From Porphyromonas sp. (GTDB lineage: Bacteria; Bacteroidota; Bacteroidia; Bacteroidales; Porphyromonadaceae): a DNA stretch of 18,451 nt. The notes beneath the pieces were generated by a model. It searched no databases. It worked only from the letters and a program-made list of their open reading frames with translations, and was not told the origin of the DNA. Positions 1 through 7,937 of the stretch are shown here, piece after piece. Numbering within the stretch: position 1 is the first letter of the stretch; every line of letters begins with the position of its first letter. The stretch covers positions 1-18,451 of the forward strand of contig JASBZK010000033.1 in the NCBI GenBank assembly GCA_029983505.1, in the 5' to 3' direction. Made by a program: the position numbers and the translations under genes.

Positions 1-251
1 ACCCGAGGAAAGTTTTGTCTAAAAACGATTCGGACATAGGAAGAGCGGACAAAGTCTCAAGGAAAGTGTGTCAAAAGTCCGAACCGCCACGACGCTTTCG
101 GCATTCGGGACACGACCAAGAGTACTTGGCGAGTACTCCCGTCGCCTCCCCGAGCCTGAGAGCGCCTTGCGTTTCGGACTTCAGACACATTCTTCTTTCC
201 TCGTTGCACAGGGCACGCCCTATGCGGATCCTAAATCCGGACTGATGATCC
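1..251. other. Left-edge non-coding stretch downstream of the M60 peptidase gene
   Basis: No gene is supported here. Short open frames on both strands overlap each other and run into the end of the peptidase gene, and none has a signal peptide or recognisable domain. The stretch holds a 7-bp inverted repeat (GAGTACT, 5-nt loop, AGTACTC) at 120-138. It also carries a word at 31-48 that recurs in the 3138-3557 spacer. The minus-strand frame here reads a Cys-X2-Cys peptide (SCPEC), but nothing else supports it as a gene. An interspersed intergenic repeat is a possible explanation. Confidence 0.4.
206..225 (-). terminator. Possible hairpin after the M60 peptidase gene
   Basis: The arms gcacagggc (206-214) and gccctatgc (217-225) pair over 9 positions with one G-U wobble, starting about 27 bp past the peptidase stop codon. 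On the minus strand no U-rich run follows (the next bases are CAACGAGG). It is therefore a weak candidate for the 3' end of that transcript. Confidence 0.3.
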
Positions 252-3137
252 TTAATTCTTTGCGACAGGGATGGCGGTTTTCTTACCATCGTAAGCCACG
301 GCAAAGAGTTCCTGTTTGCCGTCAAGCGAGATGGTTTGCGGCAGGATAATCTTAGGGTTATTGGCGACGCCGATCAGTTTGCCATTGAGGTAAAACTCGT
401 AAGCAACCACGCCCCGATAAGCGTTTTGGGGAATGGTGACGATGTTGCCGGACACCGTGGCCGATCCGCTGCCCGTAACCGGTGTCTTGTCCCTGAAGTA
501 TTGCCAGTTTCCATCGCAGATGTACTCGATTTTGTCTGTGACGGGTGGCAGTCCGAGCAGTGCGATTTTGCTCTTTGCACTCGACACGTCCGCTGGGGAG
601 ATGACGACACGCTTTTGGCTGTAGTCCATTACGCTTCGGTTCATCAGCCTGAAGAAACCCCATTTCTCGAAGAAATTCGTCAGATCCATCCTGGCAGAGA
701 TGGATGCTTTGCGCACAAAGTCGAGCTGTAACTGACCGTCCGACTTCTTAACATCGCTGTCGTACTCTCTACGTGCCTGCTCGTAGATGTCCTTGTAGAA
801 GTCTTCCTTGCCTTTTACATTTACAAAATAAAGCTGTATTTGCCATAGAGGTACGAGCATCTCGAAGACATCGGAGTAGACCTCATTTTTGCGTCCGAGA
901 TAGGGTACGAGTTGACCCGCATAGGCAAATGTGGATGGATTGCCCATATAGTCCTCTATGTGGAAGAGGGCGTATGCCTTGTCGTAACGCGTCACGTAGC
1001 CTCCACCGGGACTTTCTGCCTGCAAACGCGCCGTGTTACCGTACCCGGTTTGGATGTATAAGCTCATAATGTTATTTGTAATCTCCGTCATACCATGCCA
1101 TTTGATTCCGGGGACGGTCTGGAGCTGGTGACCGAGTTCGTGAGCGAGTCCCCAGCACTCCCTTTTTTTTACGTCCTCCGCGCTCAGTAAGCCATTGACG
1201 GTACCTACCGAGTAAGCGGTATGGTAGTTCGTGGCATAGAGATAGAGATTGGGGTTGTGATGTACGGAGAAGAAGGCTCTATTATTGAAAACACGGTCAT
1301 ACTTGAAGATCCCGAGGAAGTCGAACTCCTTCTTTACGAGGTCGTCATAGAGGTCGGTCAGCCTTCTGCCGTCTCTCGGCACGACCGCTCTGAAGGCTTT
1401 GACAGGGAAGGCGAGATGAGCGTATTTGCCAAGTACGTCGAGGTACTGCGAAGCCGACGCGTTATTCAAAATCTCTTTATATTTCTCCGGAGCGTGCTTC
1501 TGGGAGTCGTAGTAGCCTTGAACAAGACCGTTGGCAAAGTGCACTTTGATCTCGGGGGCAGCTTGCCAGTCATCGGTGTTGTAGGCGAGGTAGAGGTGAC
1601 CGTCCTGCGGCATCTTCAGCAGATTGGCACCCTCTTCGAGTGTGAGCATTTTACGTCCGTTTACGCCGTCTCCGCCGGGGACGTCATAGTTCACGACCCA
1701 GAGCCCTAACTTGTGTCCGCCCGTGTTACCGACGAGGACAAGGAGGTCTTGGTCTTTCTTGACCACAATGCCCGTGGGGTTGTCAAATAGGGAGAGTGCG
1801 TAGCCGGTGCGGTTGTACGCCCTTTCCGTGTCCGGGTTCGGGAAGGCTTTGAAAGTGTCGATCCGAAACTCCCGCGGGTAGTCGCCCTTCCGGAGGTGAT
1901 AGGCTATTTGTTGATAGACGGGGACTTTGATTTTCCGGATGTCGGCTTCGGTGATGCCGGTTTTCAGGGCGGATGCGGAGGTGTCGGTAAAGACGGAGAG
2001 GAGGTCGAACTTGTCGGGGTTATTTTGGTAAAACTCTATTTCGGATGCCGATGCAAAGCCCTTACGGTCTCCGGCTCCCGACTTGACCACTATTTTGATG
2101 CTCCCCGCACCGAGCAGCGTCTGCTCAAAGACAACTTTCGAGGGCGTGGCACTCCCTTCGAGGTTGACGCTTTTGAGGAGGGTGTAATCCTTTAGTGCGG
2201 AGCCTTTGCCCCAGACTTCGATTTCTTTGAAGCGTCCGTTGGCTCCGTTCTGACGAGGGTAGTAAATAAGGTAGCTCAAGTCCTTGGTGCCGTCGAAGTT
2301 GAATTCGAGCGTGATCGGGAAATAGTTGCCCGGTGAGTTATCCCACGCGGAGTGGTACAATTTGTTGTCATCAAAGAGTCCGTCAAACGCGTTTTCGATA
2401 CCCTCACCTTCGTGAAAAGAGGATGCCGTCCCGGAGGTCGGGACGACTTTGAAGTCCGTGGGCAGTGTCAGTTCGCTCTTCGGGGCATAGCCGGTTCCGG
2501 ATTCTTGGGTTACCGAAAAGGTGGCACCGGCTTTACTGTCTCTACCCTTTAACGTCACAACGGCGGTGCGACTGCCCTCAGTGAGGGCAGAGGCCGAAAG
2601 CGTGACGATGACGGGGCTCTCTTTGCCGATGCTTTCGAGCCTGAGCCAATCGGCATCCTGCGGGATGACGACATCAAACGCCCTGTTCGTGATGACTTCT
2701 ATGGCAATCTTTCCGCCGTATTCGTCAACCGTGTACTCTTTGGCACTTGTCTTAATGAACGGAGCCCTGCCTGTCTGTGTGACGTTTACGTTCTCGGAAA
2801 TGCCGGATCCCGTGAGCGTCAGTTTGGCTGTCCTTGCGTCGTCTCCGTCATTCGGCTGGGCGATGCAGACGAGCGCGTTCGGTGTCACCCTTGCAGAGAG
2901 CCAACCCGGGGCATCCTCCCCAAACGCCACGCGGAGGGCGGAAATGTTGGTTTTGAGGGAAAGGGATTTCGAGCCTCCGGATTCGTCGAAGACCAGCTCT
3001 TTCCCGTCGGGAAATTGAAGGAATCCCGGCTCCGGAGTCTCGCTTATGTCCGGCTTTTTGCACCCGGAGAGTGTGGCGAGGTACAGGAAGACGATTCCCA
3101 GAACTTTCAAAGAAAGTGTAAATCTTTTGTGGTACAT
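252..3137 (-). CDS. BACON-F5/8C-M60 zinc metallopeptidase lipoprotein (mucin/glycoprotein-cleaving type)
   Basis: This is a 961-residue surface lipoprotein. A short basic N-terminus and hydrophobic stretch end in the lipobox LSGC, with lipidated Cys26. Two BACON-like beta domains follow (about 45-122 and 125-212), then an F5/8 type C (CBM32-like) domain (about 225-370). The M60/enhancin-like peptidase region spans about 378-835. Its zinc motif is HELGH (His666, Glu667, His670), and Glu685 in the segment MTEITNN fits the downstream glutamate of the HExxH...E pattern. A final beta-rich segment (about 865-961) ends the protein. Family knowledge: bacterial M60-like enzymes with carbohydrate-binding modules cleave O-glycosylated, mucin-type proteins outside the cell. 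No active-site residue appears to be missing. The gene sits 420 bp after the neighbouring operon, beyond a terminator-like hairpin, so it probably has its own promoter. The exact substrate is inferred. Confidence 0.9.
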   Translation of the reverse strand: MYHKRFTLSLKVLGIVFLYLATLSGCKKPDISETPEPGFLQFPDGKELVFDESGGSKSLSLKTNISALRVAFGEDAPGWLSARVTPNALVCIAQPNDGDDARTAKLTLTGSGISENVNVTQTGRAPFIKTSAKEYTVDEYGGKIAIEVITNRAFDVVIPQDADWLRLESIGKESPVIVTLSASALTEGSRTAVVTLKGRDSKAGATFSVTQESGTGYAPKSELTLPTDFKVVPTSGTASSFHEGEGIENAFDGLFDDNKLYHSAWDNSPGNYFPITLEFNFDGTKDLSYLIYYPRQNGANGRFKEIEVWGKGSALKDYTLLKSVNLEGSATPSKVVFEQTLLGAGSIKIVVKSGAGDRKGFASASEIEFYQNNPDKFDLLSVFTDTSASALKTGITEADIRKIKVPVYQQIAYHLRKGDYPREFRIDTFKAFPNPDTERAYNRTGYALSLFDNPTGIVVKKDQDLLVLVGNTGGHKLGLWVVNYDVPGGDGVNGRKMLTLEEGANLLKMPQDGHLYLAYNTDDWQAAPEIKVHFANGLVQGYYDSQKHAPEKYKEILNNASASQYLDVLGKYAHLAFPVKAFRAVVPRDGRRLTDLYDDLVKKEFDFLGIFKYDRVFNNRAFFSVHHNPNLYLYATNYHTAYSVGTVNGLLSAEDVKKRECWGLAHELGHQLQTVPGIKWHGMTEITNNIMSLYIQTGYGNTARLQAESPGGGYVTRYDKAYALFHIEDYMGNPSTFAYAGQLVPYLGRKNEVYSDVFEMLVPLWQIQLYFVNVKGKEDFYKDIYEQARREYDSDVKKSDGQLQLDFVRKASISARMDLTNFFEKWGFFRLMNRSVMDYSQKRVVISPADVSSAKSKIALLGLPPVTDKIEYICDGNWQYFRDKTPVTGSGSATVSGNIVTIPQNAYRGVVAYEFYLNGKLIGVANNPKIILPQTISLDGKQELFAVAYDGKKTAIPVAKN

Positions 3138-3179
3138 AAAAATCGAGATTTTGCAGATAGGGATAATCCTACACGGCGG

Positions 3180-3208
3180 TAAAAATAGGGTTCTGAGGTC
3201 GGGTCAAA
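3180..3208 (-). promoter_or_regulatory. Weak Bacteroidota-type promoter candidate for the M60 peptidase gene
   Basis: On the minus strand a TTTG (3205-3208) is followed after 17 nt by TATTTTTA (3180-3187), about 43 bp before the ATG at 3137. The known Bacteroides consensus is TTTG, 19-21 nt, TAnnTTTG. The -7 box fits except at the last base, and the spacer is short. Confidence 0.25.
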
Positions 3209-3469
3209 ATAGATTTGGAGGGTAACCCCGGTCAGTAGAACCGGTACAGACTGAAAAAGTCTTGAGACCCGAACCTAAAGTGTGGGGAAGTACGGACATA
3301 GAAGAGCGGGAGATACGAACCTAGATTTTCGTGTCTTCTGCCGGATAAAGACCTCAATAGAACTCGTTGTTACAGGCATTCGAGCCTGCATTCCGATCCC
3401 TTTGTAAATCGCTTGTCCCGACAATTTTTGTGCTTTGATGCCCATATGGTGCAATAATAAGAAAGGAAC

Positions 3470-3524
3470 CGTATGACACCGAGATCCGGTCGCGTTTGCG
3501 GGGGGTAGACCTCAGTGTCATACG
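3470..3524 (-). terminator. Terminator-like hairpin at the end of the IPT-SusC-SusD-lipoprotein operon
   Basis: The arms 3470-3483 and 3511-3524 pair over 14 positions, 13 Watson-Crick plus one G-U in minus-strand RNA, with a 27-nt G/C-rich loop. The minus-strand continuation is GTTCCTTTCTTATT, a U-rich tail. It lies 34 bp past the stop codon of the BACON-F5/8C lipoprotein gene. The long loop makes it less certain than a compact intrinsic terminator. Confidence 0.6.
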
Positions 3525-3557
3525 TCTATTGGTTACCTGATTCGGACAGAGGAAGCG

Positions 3558-4730
3558 TTATTCGGAGGTCCAGAGGTAGATTTCACCCATATTGAACCAG
3601 CCGTTAGATCCGGATGGGTCGATGGGGTTGGCGTTGCGTCTCGCAGTGGGGACGAAGCGGATGAACTTCACAGGATGGTCGAATCGGATCCTCTCGTTGG
3701 AAGAGACGCGGGCTTTTCGACCTCCCGGCAACGGGAACGTCATCGTCCCGATTTTTGTCCAATTCGCATCGTCCGTACCACCGACTTCGCTGGTGTATAT
3801 ATCTGCAATTTTGACATCTCCAGCACCGTCTCCGTTGGGTCTGGAAGAGTACTCGATCTTGAGGTCTTCAATGGGCGTGTCGAGTGCAAATGCGATGTAG
3901 TGTGGCTTGCCTCCGGGGGATGAACCGCTCCAGATGGTGTGGAAATAGTCGTTGGTATTGCCGTTCACCAGGTTTGCAATGGGACCTTCATTGGGTTCCT
4001 GGGCATTCGTGGAAACCATATCCACGCTCAGAGGAACCCTGACGTAATTTCTCTTGAGCTGTTTGATTGCAAAAGAGGAGACCTTGGAGATGTCTGCGGA
4101 GGTGTAGAGGTATACGGTGCCGAAACGGTCTCTTACGCTCTCGGATGACGGCACACTGATCTTGAAAGTGGTTTCGTCACCTGCCACTGTCTTTTCTTTG
4201 ATGGTCAGCCACGCGCAACTGTCGGGGATGATGATATCCGTAATCGGCGTGTTGCTCTTTACGGTAACCGATACTTCCCCTCCTTTGGAAGGCAAGGTCT
4301 TATAGACCTGCTTGCTCTCCGGTGTGCCGAGGACTTGGATGTCGACCTGCCTGCCTGCCGTCTGCTCCACTGGGATGGAGTAACTGAAGTGACCGTAGGC
4401 AATGACAATCACGCCTTTGCGCGCTCCGAAATCGGAGTAGGGCGCTACGGACACGTGTACCTTGTCTGCCGAAGAAGAGAGGGTGATCCACTCCGACTTG
4501 GTGGACGCTGTCCACTTGTCTTGGGAAAGCGTGGTGATGATGTGGATGTCTTTTTCGATACCGGACTGGTCGGCACTGATTATATCACGGTCTTTGTACT
4601 CGACTTCAAACTGATCGAGTTCGTAGTCTCTGTCGTACGGAGACTTGCAACTGCTACCTGCTAATGTCATAAGCGCGGTAAGCAAGAGTGCCGGCAGGAG
4701 GAACCTCACGGAATAACTATACTGTGTCAT
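3558..4730 (-). CDS. BACON-BACON-F5/8C surface lipoprotein (probable glycan/glycoprotein-binding protein)
   Basis: The product is 390 residues from the ATG at 4730. That start is preferred because the upstream in-frame ATG at 4781 would overlap the preceding gene and place a polar peptide before the signal sequence. From 4730 the protein opens with a clean hydrophobic stretch and lipobox AGSSC (Cys28). Two BACON-like domains follow (about 48-125 and 130-225), and an F5/8 type C domain (about 233-387) fills the C-terminus. No catalytic domain is visible. In this operon position such proteins usually act as SusE/F-like surface binding proteins that hold the substrate near the SusC/SusD importer. 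The order lipobox-BACON-BACON-F5/8C matches the N-terminal third of the M60 peptidase next door, which suggests a common target. The gap from the previous gene is 34 bp, consistent with one transcript. The ligand is unknown. Confidence 0.85.
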   Translation of the reverse strand: MTQYSYSVRFLLPALLLTALMTLAGSSCKSPYDRDYELDQFEVEYKDRDIISADQSGIEKDIHIITTLSQDKWTASTKSEWITLSSSADKVHVSVAPYSDFGARKGVIVIAYGHFSYSIPVEQTAGRQVDIQVLGTPESKQVYKTLPSKGGEVSVTVKSNTPITDIIIPDSCAWLTIKEKTVAGDETTFKISVPSSESVRDRFGTVYLYTSADISKVSSFAIKQLKRNYVRVPLSVDMVSTNAQEPNEGPIANLVNGNTNDYFHTIWSGSSPGGKPHYIAFALDTPIEDLKIEYSSRPNGDGAGDVKIADIYTSEVGGTDDANWTKIGTMTFPLPGGRKARVSSNERIRFDHPVKFIRFVPTARRNANPIDPSGSNGWFNMGEIYLWTSE

Positions 4731-4764
4731 AATGCTTTTGTGGCAAAGGATGTTATGCTTGTCA

Positions 4765-5775
4765 TTAGAGCTTGTCGGCATATTTCTCGACCTTGAGGCG
4801 GAAACTTGCTTTTACCTCTTTGAACGGTTCGTCCGGTCTGACGCGGTATTTGTAGTGGAGTTGAAACTCCTTATAAAAATCACTGCGTCCTCCGGGTAGC
4901 TTGTCTTCTGTAAGGCGGTATGTATTCGAGTAGTTGGCGATAGCCGGCATCTGTACCACTTCGATGGTTTTGTAGGGCTTTATCGTCACAAAACGGGCGC
5001 TTTCGTCTTTGGGGTTAATGTCGCCCACTTCAAGGATGATGCTTTTGGCATTGATGTCGGGGAGCGCTTCGACGTAATTTTTGTACGTTTCGTCTCCTGC
5101 GAGCATTCGGACGGTGTTTTTGCCCAATGGAAAGAGTCTCACGGAAGAGGAAAGTTTGCGGGACGTGTTGCTGCCTTCAGTGAGTACGGACACGAACGTA
5201 TTGCGGTAGGTGTAATCCGTGGAGGTCTTCGTGGACGCAAACTCGTTCTTGTAGCTGAGCTTGAGGAGAACGTGCTTCTTTTTGGCATTTACGTTTGGGG
5301 TGACCGTCTCGTCGATTTTGAAGTCGAGCAAGTAGGTGGAGTCGGGTGAGAGCCTCTCAATGTTCTTGATGACGATGGGGATGAGCCCCTGCCCGTTTCC
5401 CGCTTTGATGGTGCCGGTCATAGACGGCATTTCGTAGCAATCTTTGGGCAAGATGTGTGCAAATCGGCTCTCGTCAAGGTCGAAGTTCGTCTTATTGTAC
5501 CTCATGAAGAGAGAGTCATCCGGCACTATCGTGAAGCTCATATCCTGTCCTGGTCGTTGTGAGCCACTGAGGTTACCGACAATGTTGATGACCTGGTTTT
5601 CTGCATTCAGATCCAGAACCTGACGATCGTATATCATCATTTCTCCACTGCTCAGGAGACCGACTTCGTTTTTGTAAAACTCTTGCCCGAAGTCGTAATT
5701 ATTGCAAGAACTCAGCGTCAATGAGATCGTGCCTGCGAGTCCGATGAGGCTGTGTAGTAGCTTTTGAGTATTCAT
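4765..5775 (-). CDS. DUF1735/DUF4361-type surface lipoprotein
   Basis: The product is 336 residues from the ATG at 5775. An upstream in-frame ATG at 5799 adds only eight polar residues (MIISQKEN), so the later start gives the better signal peptide. The lipobox is LSSC with Cys24. The N-terminal half (about 40-145) has the look of a DUF1735 adhesin-like beta domain, and the C-terminal half (about 150-330) resembles DUF4361. This pairing is common just downstream of large SusD-like genes in Bacteroidota utilisation loci. Its role is probably substrate binding at the cell surface, and it has no enzyme motif. It follows the susD-like gene by 83 bp and precedes the BACON-F5/8C gene by 34 bp. The family assignment rests on recalled sequence style and synteny, so it is moderately sure; lipoprotein status is well supported. 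Confidence 0.75.
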   Translation of the reverse strand: MNTQKLLHSLIGLAGTISLTLSSCNNYDFGQEFYKNEVGLLSSGEMMIYDRQVLDLNAENQVINIVGNLSGSQRPGQDMSFTIVPDDSLFMRYNKTNFDLDESRFAHILPKDCYEMPSMTGTIKAGNGQGLIPIVIKNIERLSPDSTYLLDFKIDETVTPNVNAKKKHVLLKLSYKNEFASTKTSTDYTYRNTFVSVLTEGSNTSRKLSSSVRLFPLGKNTVRMLAGDETYKNYVEALPDINAKSIILEVGDINPKDESARFVTIKPYKTIEVVQMPAIANYSNTYRLTEDKLPGGRSDFYKEFQLHYKYRVRPDEPFKEVKASFRLKVEKYADKL

Positions 5776-5858
5776 ATTTTCTTTTTGAGAAATAATCAAT
5801 CCGTGGAAGTGATGTAGCGCGTGAGGAAAAGTACGCGCACTTTCTTTTCTCTTCCCAA

Positions 5859-7919
5859 TTAACGTTCATACCCCGGGTTTTGAGCCATTTTGGGGGTCTT
5901 CATAAGTTCGTTATGAGGAAGGGGTAGGAGTACCTGCTTCGGTGTTGCAATCCGGTCTCTGATGTTCTTGGAGTCGATGGGAACCAACTCCCAGAACCCC
6001 GTATTGGCACTGCTCTGTTGGCGGTCTTTTTTTGTGTTGAGTCCAAACCAGTTGGAAGGGTTGGCATCGTCGGTGAGGTACGTACCCCACCTGCGGGTAT
6101 CGAAGTACCGGTAGCCTTCGTTGAAGAGCTCGATTTGGCGCTCGTTCATAATCACTTTCCGCATCTCCTCAGGATCCGAGTAGAGTGCGTCATCCGGACC
6201 TGGAAGACCGACACGGTAACGAATCATATTGAAGTACTTCTTCATTTCGTTGACGTCGCGGGTGATCGGCGTTTCGACTCTTTCTCCGTCTGCGCTCATC
6301 ACAGATGCCGTATAGGTTCCTTCAACGTTATTGAGGGCTTCAATGTATTCGAGTAAGACCTCGGCGTAACGAATGATCGGGAACGGCTTGGGGACGACAA
6401 AAGCCCCTTTCACCTGTCCTTTTCCATTCGCCCAAGAGTCGTCATCGTGTATGTACTTTGTGGGAACGTATCCGGAGATGGTGTAGTCGTTGACGTTGTT
6501 GCCGGCACCGGTTTTACCCGAGTTGTCGTCGTTGGAAAACCAGAACTGCTTATTCATATACGCACCGTCGCTTGCGGAATTCATCTTCCAATAGCGTCCG
6601 GGAAAACCGATGGAGGCGTAGAAGCGCACTTCCCTGTTGCCGTACATTTTGGGTACGTCGGCTTTCAGTGTGACAGGTCCCATTTCCTTTGCCTGACCCA
6701 TAGTTTGGGTAACATCGGAGTCGTAGGGGTATTCCTGGGAGGCTGTGTCTATGGTTTTGCCGTCCATCATCAAGTACGCATCGACTACCCTCTGGGGAAC
6801 AGACATACCGCCCCAACCGCCGTAATAGACTGGAAAGCTGTGGCGCGTATATCCGGAAACCTGACCTGAGGGTTGTGCCCAGATGAACTCTTTGTTGTTC
6901 TGAACAAGGCTCTCTCCCGTGAACATATCCGAATACGAGCGGTAGGGATCAATGCCACCGGCACCCATCGGGAAAGGTTCTTTGGAGACATTTTCGGGGA
7001 TCGGCCAGGGATTCGGCTCTTGGGCATCAAAGTCCACTGTGTGGAGCTCGTAATAGCCTATGTTGATCACTTGCTTGGCTGCTGCTGCGGCGATGGCCCA
7101 TCTATTCGGATCGTAAGTTTGATTCACGTAGTGAACCCCGTCGCTGGCACGTGTCCAATCTCCGAATACACGCCTCGCGGCATCTCCTCCGTTAAAGAGT
7201 GGAGACGCTTGGTAGAGTCTCAGGCGGGCAATGAGCGCGAGTGCCGCACCTTTGGTGGGACGGGCGTAGAGAACGGATGATTGGGAGACCGGTGAAGGCA
7301 TAAAGCGGGAGGCCTCTTCAAATTCCTTTACGATGTAGTCCACACTTTCGTCATAGGTGGCGCGTTCTCTGTCGTAATCCTCGGATGGAAGGTTATTGGG
7401 GATTACTTCGTCTCCGAGGATAAGGCACGGACCGAAGTTTTGGAGCAGATGATAGTAAGCATACCCTCTCATAAAGTGGACGTATCCCAAATATTCCTGC
7501 TTTTCCCGGGTGTTCATATCCTGAACTTTATCGATGTTGGCAATCATAAGATTGCACCGTCTGATGACAGTGTACATCTGGTACCAGGTACTCAGGAAGG
7601 ATGAGGGAAGATTCCTTTCCGTAATAGTTCCTTTTGTAAATGAAATGCCGGGAAATTCGCCGCTTTCCCACAGAACGGTCATTTCGTCCGATGCCAATTC
7701 TCCCGGATTCCAAGATCCTCCCCAGATGGCGCTCGGATCCGGGAAATGTGTCGGCGTATGCCAAAGATAGCCTTCTGCGTTTGATTTTGAGTGAAAGATG
7801 GAGTCTTCGGGGAAGAAATCCTCGAAATACCTGTCCGGGTCAAGGAACGTGCAGGAAGACATTACGATGCCGAAGCAGGCAAAGATTCCGATAAGGTTAT
7901 ATAAAAAGTTTGATTTCAT
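5859..7919 (-). CDS. SusD-like (RagB/SusD family) nutrient-binding outer-membrane lipoprotein, large form
   Basis: This 686-residue protein carries lipobox MSSC (Cys23). Its helical TPR-type region includes EYLGYVHFMRGYAYYHLLQNFG (142-163), typical of the SusD N-terminal half. The C-terminal family block is clear: IIRYAEVLLEYIEA near 514-528 and NERQIELFNEGYRYFDTRRWG at 592-612. SusD proteins form the lid over the partner SusC barrel and deliver substrate to it. The gene starts 18 bp after the susC-like stop codon, the usual pairing. Its length exceeds the common 500-600 residues; the extra length lies mainly between about 290 and 500 and fits a known large subclass found with DUF1735/F5-8C neighbours. 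No truncation is seen. Confidence 0.93.
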   Translation of the reverse strand: MKSNFLYNLIGIFACFGIVMSSCTFLDPDRYFEDFFPEDSIFHSKSNAEGYLWHTPTHFPDPSAIWGGSWNPGELASDEMTVLWESGEFPGISFTKGTITERNLPSSFLSTWYQMYTVIRRCNLMIANIDKVQDMNTREKQEYLGYVHFMRGYAYYHLLQNFGPCLILGDEVIPNNLPSEDYDRERATYDESVDYIVKEFEEASRFMPSPVSQSSVLYARPTKGAALALIARLRLYQASPLFNGGDAARRVFGDWTRASDGVHYVNQTYDPNRWAIAAAAAKQVINIGYYELHTVDFDAQEPNPWPIPENVSKEPFPMGAGGIDPYRSYSDMFTGESLVQNNKEFIWAQPSGQVSGYTRHSFPVYYGGWGGMSVPQRVVDAYLMMDGKTIDTASQEYPYDSDVTQTMGQAKEMGPVTLKADVPKMYGNREVRFYASIGFPGRYWKMNSASDGAYMNKQFWFSNDDNSGKTGAGNNVNDYTISGYVPTKYIHDDDSWANGKGQVKGAFVVPKPFPIIRYAEVLLEYIEALNNVEGTYTASVMSADGERVETPITRDVNEMKKYFNMIRYRVGLPGPDDALYSDPEEMRKVIMNERQIELFNEGYRYFDTRRWGTYLTDDANPSNWFGLNTKKDRQQSSANTGFWELVPIDSKNIRDRIATPKQVLLPLPHNELMKTPKMAQNPGYER

Positions 7920-7937
7920 ACTAATCCTCGACTGTCT

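Larger units (their letters stand above)
3138..3557. other. 420-bp spacer between the operon and the peptidase gene
   Basis: There is no convincing gene on either strand. The spacer holds the operon's terminator-like hairpin (3470-3524) and a weak promoter candidate for the peptidase gene (3180-3208). It also contains repeated intergenic words: cggacatagaagagcgg at 3293-3309 resembles 31-48, and gattcggacagaggaag at 3539-3555 resembles 28-43. The words GGTACAGAC (3243-3251) and GAGATACGAAC (3310-3320) are echoed in the other two long spacers. Confidence 0.55.

Noticed and set aside
236..251. Short GGATC...GATCC pairing near the peptidase stop codon as a terminator
   Set aside because: Only 5 bp pair, with a long loop and no U-rich tail; chance pairing is likely.
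4731..4781. Longer start for the BACON-F5/8C lipoprotein (ATG 4781)
   Set aside because: It would overlap the previous gene and bury the signal sequence behind 17 polar residues; the lipobox distance fits the 4730 start.
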